DNA from: an uncultured Bacteroidota bacterium
GTDB taxonomy: Bacteria > Bacteroidota > Bacteroidia > Flavobacteriales > Flavobacteriaceae
Length of the DNA stretch: 35,358 nt
Assembly (NCBI GenBank): GCA_903889745.1
Contig: CAISYO010000212.1
Span: forward strand, 1-35,358
Direction of reading: 5' to 3'
Positions 27,714 through 35,358 of this stretch are shown piece after piece. A program made the position numbers and the translations under genes. The notes below the pieces were generated by a model that was given only the letters and a program-made list of their open reading frames with translations, was not told the origin of the DNA and searched no databases. How positions within the stretch are numbered: position 1 is the first letter of the stretch; every line of letters starts with the position of its first letter.

Positions 27714-30146
27714 ATGTATGTAGTAAAAAGAGATGGCCATAAGGAGCCAGTAATGTTTGACAAAATCACGGACAGAATTAAAAAACTATGTTATGGATTA
27801 AATGACATGGTAGATGCGGTAAAAGTAGCCATGCGTGTAATTGAAGGATTATATGATGGAGTTACCACATCTGAATTGGATAATTTAGCAGCCGAAACAG
27901 CCGCTTCCATGACGGCTACACATCCTGATTATGCTCAACTTGCCGCTCGTATAGCAATTTCTAACCTACACAAAAATACAAACAAATCATTCTCGGAAAC
28001 GATGAGTGAAATGTATCATTATGTAAATCCAAGAACCAATCAAGAAGCACCTTTACTATCTCAAGAAGTATATGAAGTAATTAAAGAAAATGCTGCTTTT
28101 TTAGATTCTCACATTATATATACACGAGATTTTAATTATGATTATTTCGGTTTTAAAACACTAGAACGTTCTTATCTATTAAGAATCAATGGACAAATTG
28201 TTGAACGGCCACAACATATGTTGATGCGTGTAGCTGTTGGAATCCATTTAAATGATATGGAAGCCGCTATTGAAACGTATGAATTGATGTCTAAAAAATT
28301 CTTTACACACGCTACGCCAACATTATTCAATGCAGGAACGCCAAAACCTCAAATGTCTTCGTGTTTCTTGTTGACCATGAAAGATGATAGTATTGATGGA
28401 ATTTATGATACGTTAAAACAAACGGCTAAAATTTCGCAATCAGCTGGAGGAATTGGTTTAGCAATTCACAATGTAAGAGCAACCGGTTCATACATTCGTG
28501 GTACAAACGGAACTTCAAACGGAATTGTTCCAATGTTACGTGTTTATAATGACACGGCTCGATACGTAGATCAAGGTGGAGGAAAACGTAAAGGAAGTTT
28601 TGCAATTTATTTAGAAACTTGGCATGCCGATATTTTCGAATTCTTAGATTTGAAAAAGAATACCGGAAAAGAAGAAATGCGTGCTAGAGATTTATTCTTT
28701 GCGATGTGGACTTCAGATTTGTTCATGAAACGTGTAGAAGAAGATACTACTTGGACGTTAATGTGTCCAAACGAATGTCCTGGATTAGATGACGTTTATG
28801 GTGATGAGTTTGAAGCATTATATACATCGTATGAAGCTCAAGGAAAAGGAAGAAAAACCATCAAAGCACGTGAACTTTGGGAAAAAATACTAGAATCTCA
28901 AATTGAAACAGGAACACCATATATGTTGTATAAAGATGCAGCGAATAGAAAATCCAATCAAAAGAATTTGGGAACCATTCGTTCGTCTAATTTGTGTACC
29001 GAAATTATGGAATACACTTCTGCAGATGAAATTGCGGTGTGTAACTTGGCTTCGATTTCGTTACCAATGTTTGTTGAAAACGGAGCATTCAATCACGAAT
29101 TATTATACAATGTAACAAAACGAGTAACGCGAAATCTAAACAAGGTAATTGACAGAAATTACTACCCTGTTATCGAAGCTGAAAACTCAAACATGCGTCA
29201 CCGCCCTGTTGGATTAGGTGTACAAGGTTTAGCCGATGCATTCATTATGTTGCGTTTGCCGTTTACAAGTGATGAAGCAAAAAAATTGAACCAAGAAATT
29301 TTTGAAACGTTGTATTTTGCTGCGGTTACCGCTTCCATGGAAATGGCTAAAGAAGAAGGGCCTTATTCAACTTTTGAAGGTTCGCCAATTGCTAACGGAG
29401 AATTCCAACACAATTTATGGGGATTAAAAGATGAAGAACTTTCTGGACGCTGGGATTGGGCAAGTTTACGAAAAGAAGTAACGAAAAATGGGGTTAGAAA
29501 CTCATTATTAGTTGCGCCAATGCCTACCGCTTCTACTTCGCAAATTTTAGGAAACAATGAAGCTTTTGAACCGTATACTTCAAATATTTATACTAGAAGA
29601 GTACTTTCAGGAGAATTTATCGTTGTAAACAAACATTTATTAAACGATTTAGTAGAAAGAGGTATGTGGAACGAAACGTTGAAGCAAGAAATTATGCGTC
29701 ACAATGGTTCGGTTCAAAATATTGAAAGAATTCCACAAGATTTAAAAGATTTATATAAAACCGTTTGGGAAATGTCCATGAAAGATATTATAGATATGAG
29801 TCGTCAAAGAGGATATTTTATTGACCAATCACAATCGTTGAACTTGTTCTTGCAGGATGCTAATTATGCAAAATTAACTTCTATGCATTTCTACGCTTGG
29901 AAATCAGGTTTAAAAACAGGAATGTACTATCTACGAACAAAATCTGCGGTTGATGCCATCAAATTTACGTTAAACAACGACAAAAAAGCAGAGCCAATTG
30001 AAGTGCAAGAACAACCTGTTGACCAAAAACTGGAGGCAATTGCAGTTTTAGAAGAGCCTGCAGAAATGACCGCAGAAGAATACAGAGCCATGATTGAACT
30101 TGCAAAAAATGCCGGACCAGACGAATGTGAAATGTGTGGGTCTTAA
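27714..30146 (+). CDS. nrdA: Ribonucleoside-diphosphate reductase large (alpha) subunit
   Basis: ATP-cone N-terminus [87 protein letters not shown]-terminal CEMC. Confidence 0.98.
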   Translation: MYVVKRDGHKEPVMFDKITDRIKKLCYGLNDMVDAVKVAMRVIEGLYDGVTTSELDNLAAETAASMTATHPDYAQLAARIAISNLHKNTNKSFSETMSEMYHYVNPRTNQEAPLLSQEVYEVIKENAAFLDSHIIYTRDFNYDYFGFKTLERSYLLRINGQIVERPQHMLMRVAVGIHLNDMEAAIETYELMSKKFFTHATPTLFNAGTPKPQMSSCFLLTMKDDSIDGIYDTLKQTAKISQSAGGIGLAIHNVRATGSYIRGTNGTSNGIVPMLRVYNDTARYVDQGGGKRKGSFAIYLETWHADIFEFLDLKKNTGKEEMRARDLFFAMWTSDLFMKRVEEDTTWTLMCPNECPGLDDVYGDEFEALYTSYEAQGKGRKTIKARELWEKILESQIETGTPYMLYKDAANRKSNQKNLGTIRSSNLCTEIMEYTSADEIAVCNLASISLPMFVENGAFNHELLYNVTKRVTRNLNKVIDRNYYPVIEAENSNMRHRPVGLGVQGLADAFIMLRLPFTSDEAKKLNQEIFETLYFAAVTASMEMAKEEGPYSTFEGSPIANGEFQHNLWGLKDEELSGRWDWASLRKEVTKNGVRNSLLVAPMPTASTSQILGNNEAFEPYTSNIYTRRVLSGEFIVVNKHLLNDLVERGMWNETLKQEIMRHNGSVQNIERIPQDLKDLYKTVWEMSMKDIIDMSRQRGYFIDQSQSLNLFLQDANYAKLTSMHFYAWKSGLKTGMYYLRTKSAVDAIKFTLNNDKKAEPIEVQEQPVDQKLEAIAVLEEPAEMTAEEYRAMIELAKNAGPDECEMCGS

Positions 30147-30174
30147 TTTTTTAAAAAAAGAATAAAGTAAATAG

Positions 30175-30202
30175 AAAACAGCCATCACTCGATGGCTGTT
30201 TT
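30175..30202. terminator. Intrinsic terminator after nrdA
   Basis: Perfect 12-bp stem AAAACAGCCATC-ACTC-GATGGCTGTTTT followed by T. Confidence 0.9.
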
Positions 30203-30228
30203 TGTTTAAATAATTACAATCCAATTCG

Positions 30229-30236
30229 TATATTTG
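30229..30236 (+). promoter_or_regulatory. Candidate -7 box (TATATTTG) upstream of small hypothetical gene
   Basis: Matches TAnnTTTG 18 nt upstream of ATG 30254. Confidence 0.4.
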
Positions 30237-30253
30237 AAAAAAATAAAAGTAGT

Positions 30254-30478
30254 ATGTCAAAAGATAAAAAAGGAGTTTATACAGGAATTATAGAAAAAGA
30301 TGCCGATGGAAATTATTTTTGTGGCGAATATTTATTGGATTATCAGTACACCGAAAAAAATTTCAAAGTAGGCGATGAGGTGAATATCAAATCGGTCATC
30401 GTAAATCCGAGTGATAAAAGCTATAATCAATATCCAAAAAAATCAAGACATTTCTTCTTAGCTAACGAAAAAGAATAA
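30254..30478 (+). CDS. Small hypothetical protein (likely single beta domain)
   Basis: 74 aa MSKDKKGVYTGIIEKDADGNYFCGEYLLDYQYTEKNFKVGDEVNIKSVIVNPSDKSYNQYPKKSRHFFLANEKE; preceded by -7-like box, good coding character. Confidence 0.7.
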   Translation: MSKDKKGVYTGIIEKDADGNYFCGEYLLDYQYTEKNFKVGDEVNIKSVIVNPSDKSYNQYPKKSRHFFLANEKE

Positions 30479-30520
30479 TTTCTAAAATCATAAATCTACA
30501 ATCTTCAATCTAAAATCTTA
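30479..30520 (+). repeat. Heptad (7-bp period) tandem repeat running into the dGTPase start codon
   Basis: TTTCTAA AATCATA AATCTAC AATCTTC AATCTAA AATCTTA(TG): six consecutive 7-mers, the last sharing its A with the ATG. Confidence 0.8.
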
Positions 30521-31866
30521 TGATGCAATGGGAACAATTGTTGTCTTTGAAAAGACAAGGCGACACCAGTAAACGATTACGAAAAGAGCAAGATGATACT
30601 CGTTTAGGCTTTGAAGTCGATTATGATCGAATTATTTTTTCTTCGGCATTTAGAAGTTTACAAGATAAGACCCAAGTCATTCCTCTTTCAAAAACCGATT
30701 TTGTGCACAACCGTCTTACACATAGTTTGGAAGTTTCGGTAGTCGGTCGTTCATTGGGACGATTGGTTGGAAAGCAAATCATTGCAAATTATCCCCACTT
30801 GCAAGAAGTTTATGGCTATCAAGCTAATGATTTTGGAGCAATTGTAGCAGCTGCGGCATTGTCACATGATATTGGAAATCCGCCTTTTGGTCATTCAGGC
30901 GAAAAAGCAATAGGAGAATATTTTAAAACTGGGAACGGATTTCAATATAAAGAGCATTTGACCGAAAAGCAATGGCAAGATTTAATAGATTTTGAAGGTA
31001 ATGCTAACGGATTTTCGGTTTTAACGTCTACAAGAGAAGGAATTGAAGGTGGTTTGCGTATTTCTTATGCAACTCTTGGCGCTTTTATGAAATATCCTAA
31101 AGAAAGTTTACCCAAAAAACCAACGTCTAAAATTTGCGATAAAAAATATGGTTTTTTTCAATCGGATAGCGCATTTTTTGTTGAAGTGGCTACTGAATTA
31201 GGGTTAATTGCTAATAAATCGGGAAATGATATTGGATTTGAACGTCATCCACTGGCTTATTTAGTAGAAGCTGCCGATGATATTTGCTATACTATTATCG
31301 ATTTTGAAGACGGAATTAATTTAGGATTAATTCCAGAAGAATATGCGTTAGAATACTTAATTAAATTGGTTAAAAACGGTATTGATACTAAAAAATATAA
31401 CGAATTAACTACAAAAGAAGATCGAATCAGTTACTTGAGAGCTTTAGCCATTGGAAGTCTAATAAATGATGCAGTTGCTGTTTTTATGGATAACGAAAAA
31501 TCGATTTTAGCTGGCGAATTTCCATACGCTTTAATGGATAAAAGCCAATACAAAGCGCAAATGAATGATATTATTCAAATAAGTATTAAAAACGTTTATC
31601 AAAGTAGAGAAGTAGTTCAAAAGGAAGTAATGGGTTACAAGGTAATCAACACACTTTTAGATTGTTTTTGTACCGCAACCAATAAAAAAGAAAACGGAAC
31701 GGCTTCGAATTATGATGAATTAGTATTAAAATTATTACCCGAACGATTTCAATTCCAAAAAGAAAATTTGTACGATAGATTGATGCATGTTTGTCATTTC
31801 ATATCGCTATTAACCGACGGAAAAGCTGTTGAATTATACAAAACCATTCAAGCAAACAAAAGTTAA
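30520..31866 (+). CDS. dgt: Deoxyguanosinetriphosphate triphosphohydrolase (HD domain)
   Basis: RLGFEVDYDRIIFSSAFRSLQDKTQVIPLSKTDFVHNRLTHSLEVSVVGRSLG; AALSHDIGNPPFGHSGEKAI; LAYLVEAADDICYTIIDFEDGI. Confidence 0.95.
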   Translation: MMQWEQLLSLKRQGDTSKRLRKEQDDTRLGFEVDYDRIIFSSAFRSLQDKTQVIPLSKTDFVHNRLTHSLEVSVVGRSLGRLVGKQIIANYPHLQEVYGYQANDFGAIVAAAALSHDIGNPPFGHSGEKAIGEYFKTGNGFQYKEHLTEKQWQDLIDFEGNANGFSVLTSTREGIEGGLRISYATLGAFMKYPKESLPKKPTSKICDKKYGFFQSDSAFFVEVATELGLIANKSGNDIGFERHPLAYLVEAADDICYTIIDFEDGINLGLIPEEYALEYLIKLVKNGIDTKKYNELTTKEDRISYLRALAIGSLINDAVAVFMDNEKSILAGEFPYALMDKSQYKAQMNDIIQISIKNVYQSREVVQKEVMGYKVINTLLDCFCTATNKKENGTASNYDELVLKLLPERFQFQKENLYDRLMHVCHFISLLTDGKAVELYKTIQANKS

Positions 31867-31890
31867 AGTTTATTAATTAAAAATAATATT

Positions 31891-31919
31891 TTGAAAATTC
31901 CATTAAAATGCTAATTTTG
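31891..31919 (+). promoter_or_regulatory. Bacteroidota-type promoter TTG-N18-TAATTTTG
   Basis: TTG at 31891-31893, 18-nt spacer, TAATTTTG at 31912-31919, ATG at 31953; matches known TTG-N17-20-TAnnTTTG consensus. Confidence 0.7.
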
Positions 31920-31952
31920 TGAGAATTAAATTCATAAAACCCTAAATTAATC

Positions 31953-34900
31953 ATGAAAAAACAATTACTATTAATCTTAAGTTCAGTGGTGCTTCTTGGA
32001 ATAAGTTGTACTGATAAAATTTCTAAAAAAGAGATTGTTTCAAGCAACAAAATGACAGATGTTATTAAAACTAATTCAACATCAATTAATAGTAATTCAA
32101 TTATTAAATCTAAAATTAAAAGCGCTGAAGTTAAAATAAATCATAATAATAGTGATGTTACAATTCTGTCAAATGCAGAGCTTGCAAGAATTGAAATATT
32201 AAGAAAAAAACATCAAGCTTTTTTAAATAATTCCCCTTTCAAAAAGGTATTAGCTTTAACTAAAAAGGAACGAAAAGCAATGGGTATTCCGCCAAATAAG
32301 TTCTACGAACAAGAGTGGGAATTATCTATGAATCCTGAAACAGGAAGACCACATCCTGAAAATTTGGATGCAATTAGAAATCAAATAATTACACAGAGAC
32401 AGCAAATATTAGAATTAGGAAGAACTCCAGGTGATGCTTCGGATAATAGTTGGGTTGAAAGAGGACCAAATAATGTTGGAGGTAGAGTTAGAGCTATTAT
32501 GTTTGACCCTAATGATACAACTTACAAGCGAGTTTTTGCTGGGGGAGTAAGTGGTGGTTTGTGGGTAAATAACGATATCACAACAAATACAGCTTGGACA
32601 AGAGTAAATGTTCCTGAAAATTTATCTGTTTCAGCAATAACATATGATCCAAATAACACAAATATTTTTTATTTAGGAACTGGTGAGTCTTATGTTGGAG
32701 GTGATGTAAATGGAGATGGTGTTTGGAAATCAACAAATGGTGGAACCACATGGACAAAAATTTTTGGAGGAATTATAGGGCCAACCACTTTTCAGTCCGC
32801 TGCAGATTTAACTATAAATAGTCCTTCAAATGTATCAGGGAATTATGCATGTTATCCAACTACTGCTTTTGGTTTAAATCCTATTACGGCTATTACTGCA
32901 AATGTGGTTTTAGCAACAGATGCAACATCTCCAATCTATGATGCATGTCAATCGTCTACAGTAGGCGCAACTTTAACAAATGCTGCAGCTTTAAACGGAA
33001 AGATTGCTTTAATAAGAAGAGGCTTGTGCCCGTTTGTTTTAAAAGTTAAAGCGGCTCAAAATGCTGGCGCTATAGGTGTAATTATGATGAATAATGTTGC
33101 AGGAACACCAGTTGCGATGGGTGGAGATGACCCAACTATAACAATTCCTTCAATAATGATTTCTATGGAAGATGGAGATGCTTTAGAAGCCGCTGTTTTA
33201 GCAGGAACTGTCTCAGGCACTATTAATCCTGTTGTTGCTGGTGCTTTTACGGGTAATTTAGTTCCTGGGCAACAACATATTAACGATATTAAAGTAAGAA
33301 ATAATGCTGGCGTATCTGAAATTTATGTTGCGGTAGGTGATACTTTCTATAGTGCAGCTAATCAAGCAACATATTTAGGAGGACCAGCATTCGGATTGTA
33401 TAAATCTGTTGATGGAGGGGCCAATTGGAATTTATTGACATTACCTTTAACTGTTGATAGAAATAAAACTTGTCCAAATGATATTGAAATTGGCCCAGAT
33501 AATACCATATGGGTCGCAACTACTAATAGTTTGGTTTATGGTGATGGAGGTGGAAGAATTTTATCATCTACTAATGGTACAACTTTTACCACACGTCATA
33601 CAGTTCCTTCTGGAAAAAGAACTCAAATAGCTGTAGCGTCTACAAATGCTAGTAAAATATATGTTTTATCAGAAGATTCTACTAATGGTGAGGCAAATAT
33701 TTATTTAACAACAAATGGTTTTACGAGTGTAACAACATTATCAGAACCTGCAGCTATTCATGGAACTACTGCTACTGATTTTTGTCGTGGACAAGCATTT
33801 TATGATTTAACAATTGCTGTAGACCCTGCAAATGATGCTATTGTGTATATTGGTGGTATTGATATTCACCGTTCAGCAAATAGTGGTACAACTTGGCAAA
33901 CAATTTCAAAATGGAGTTCAGGATACGGAACTGGTGTTTCTGTTGTTCATGCCGATCAACACGCTATGGTGCTTAGACCAGGAAATAGCAATCAAGCTAT
34001 TTTTGGTCACGATGGAGGAGTTAGTTTTGCTTCTAGTTTATCTGCCGCACCAACTTCAACATCAGCAATACAAACAAGAGTAAATGGATTAAATGTTACA
34101 CAGTTTTATAGTGTTGGAGTAGCTCCAACCAATTCAGTAAGTGGTTTAACAGGAGAATATTTTGCGGCAGGCGCACAAGATAACGGCACACAATATTTTG
34201 AAAATGCTCAAGCAGGAATTAATGGTTCTTTTCAATCTCAAGGCGGAGATGGAGCTTATACATTATTTGATCAAGGTGCTGATAAATATTACATTTCAAA
34301 TTATGTGTATAATGAAAGTATTAATTTAAGGCCATTACCAGGTTCTTCCATATTGATTACCAGAACATTGGATAATGATAATAATAATAGTAACAACGGA
34401 GCATTTATCGCGCCAATGGTTTTAGATTCAAATCTTGATATTTTGTATTCTGATTATTCTAATGGAACAAATTATAGTGTTAGAAGATATAACAATATAA
34501 AATCTGGAACAGTCGTAAGAACAGATTTAACAAATGCATTATTAACATCATCACCTACTGCTTTTGCTGTTTCTCCTTTCACAACAGCATCTACAACTTT
34601 GTTAGTTGGTACACGATTAGGAAAATTACTTAGAGTTACTAATGCAAATTTAACCACACCAATTTGGGCTGATATTACAGGACCAAGTTTTGTAGGAAGT
34701 ATTTCAGATGTTGAATTTGGAGCATCTAACAATGAAATTTTTGTAACAATGCACAATTATAATGTTGTTAGTATCTGGTATACTGCAAATGGTGGTACAA
34801 CGTGGGCATCAAAAGAAGGTAATTTACCTGACCTACCTGTGAAATGTATCTTGAGAAATCCATTAAATGCTAATGAAGTTATTATTGGAACTGAACTTGG

Positions 34901-35330
34901 AGTGTGGTATACTAATAATTTTAATGCTTCATCACCAACTTGGAATCAGTCTTATAATGGCATGAGCAATGTGAAAGTTGTGGATTTAGATGTAAGAAAT
35001 GATAATACAGTATTTGCCGCTACTTATGGTAGAGGTATTTTTTCAGGGCAATTCACGGCTGAGTCATTATCAACAAACGACAATGTCTTAAATAAAGGAA
35101 TAAAAGTTTATCCAAATCCTTCTGATGGAATAGTAAATGTCTCTATTGATAATTATGCTGGAAACATTACTGTTGAAGTATATGATATTAATGGAAGAAA
35201 TGTATTTTCAAATTCTGGAGATTATATGAAAGCAAATACTATTAATCTTCAAGGATTCCAAAAAGGGGTTTATATCTTGAATGTTAAAGGTGATGAACTT
35301 TCTTATTCAGAAAAAATAATTCTTCAATAA
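31953..35330 (+). CDS. T9SS type A sorting domain-containing BNR/sortilin-like beta-propeller protein with inserted PA domain
   Basis: N-term MKKQLLLILSSVVLLGISCTDK; propeller motifs (GDGVWKSTNGGTTWTKIFGG, FGLYKSVDGGANWNLL, SIWYTANGGTTWASKEGNLP); PA domain (NGKIALIRRGLCPFVLKVKAAQNAGAIGVIMMNN); C-term IKVYPNPSDGIVNVSI...VEVYDINGRNVF...GVYILNVKGDELSYSEKIILQ. Confidence 0.92.
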   Translation: MKKQLLLILSSVVLLGISCTDKISKKEIVSSNKMTDVIKTNSTSINSNSIIKSKIKSAEVKINHNNSDVTILSNAELARIEILRKKHQAFLNNSPFKKVLALTKKERKAMGIPPNKFYEQEWELSMNPETGRPHPENLDAIRNQIITQRQQILELGRTPGDASDNSWVERGPNNVGGRVRAIMFDPNDTTYKRVFAGGVSGGLWVNNDITTNTAWTRVNVPENLSVSAITYDPNNTNIFYLGTGESYVGGDVNGDGVWKSTNGGTTWTKIFGGIIGPTTFQSAADLTINSPSNVSGNYACYPTTAFGLNPITAITANVVLATDATSPIYDACQSSTVGATLTNAAALNGKIALIRRGLCPFVLKVKAAQNAGAIGVIMMNNVAGTPVAMGGDDPTITIPSIMISMEDGDALEAAVLAGTVSGTINPVVAGAFTGNLVPGQQHINDIKVRNNAGVSEIYVAVGDTFYSAANQATYLGGPAFGLYKSVDGGANWNLLTLPLTVDRNKTCPNDIEIGPDNTIWVATTNSLVYGDGGGRILSSTNGTTFTTRHTVPSGKRTQIAVASTNASKIYVLSEDSTNGEANIYLTTNGFTSVTTLSEPAAIHGTTATDFCRGQAFYDLTIAVDPANDAIVYIGGIDIHRSANSGTTWQTISKWSSGYGTGVSVVHADQHAMVLRPGNSNQAIFGHDGGVSFASSLSAAPTSTSAIQTRVNGLNVTQFYSVGVAPTNSVSGLTGEYFAAGAQDNGTQYFENAQAGINGSFQSQGGDGAYTLFDQGADKYYISNYVYNESINLRPLPGSSILITRTLDNDNNNSNNGAFIAPMVLDSNLDILYSDYSNGTNYSVRRYNNIKSGTVVRTDLTNALLTSSPTAFAVSPFTTASTTLLVGTRLGKLLRVTNANLTTPIWADITGPSFVGSISDVEFGASNNEIFVTMHNYNVVSIWYTANGGTTWASKEGNLPDLPVKCILRNPLNANEVIIGTELGVWYTNNFNASSPTWNQSYNGMSNVKVVDLDVRNDNTVFAATYGRGIFSGQFTAESLSTNDNVLNKGIKVYPNPSDGIVNVSIDNYAGNITVEVYDINGRNVFSNSGDYMKANTINLQGFQKGVYILNVKGDELSYSEKIILQ

Positions 35331-35358
35331 TGAATATAATTTTTAATAAAAAAAGCCG

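Noticed and set aside
30520-31866. dGTPase as an anti-phage nucleotide-depletion system
   Set aside because: Dgt-type enzymes can act in defence, but there is no defence-island context here and the neighbours are housekeeping genes.
1-35358. CRISPR array, prophage, transposase, tRNA or rRNA
   Set aside because: No regularly spaced direct repeats of CRISPR type, no integrase/transposase ORF, and no tRNA or rRNA signature seen.

Overview
This is a low-GC window from a Bacteroidota genome, most like Flavobacterium judging by protein families, AT-rich codon usage and TAnnTTTG promoter boxes. Most of it is ordinary chromosomal housekeeping content: 6-carboxytetrahydropterin synthase, enoyl-CoA hydratase, aspartate kinase, GNAT acetyltransferase, fructose-1,6-bisphosphatase, TerB, HupE/UreJ, a dCMP deaminase-family protein, S41 peptidase, MarC, DUF3109-type protein, class I ribonucleotide reductase NrdB/NrdA and dGTPase. 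Three large type IX secretion system (T9SS) cargo proteins are interspersed, two with type B and one with type A C-terminal domains. One type B cargo is followed by a PorP/SprF-like protein and a PorE-like TPR/PD40/OmpA protein. A second type B cargo sits directly downstream of a very large uncharacterised outer-membrane barrel protein carrying a SprA-like sequence motif. I see no rRNA, tRNA, CRISPR, prophage or transposase. The most unusual signals are: (i) the barrel-cargo-metabolic gene chain on the minus strand; (ii) 7-bp-period tandem repeats running directly into two start codons; (iii) a dnaX-type slippery A_AAA_AAG followed by A7 in a small membrane-protein ORF that overruns queD; (iv) a 68-nt inverted-repeat intergenic element; (v) a T9SS type A protein with a lipoprotein-like N-terminus and a PA domain inserted in a beta-propeller; (vi) a 31-codon ORF overlapping the nrdA start. 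None of these is shown to be a new system; all are inferences from reading the sequence only.
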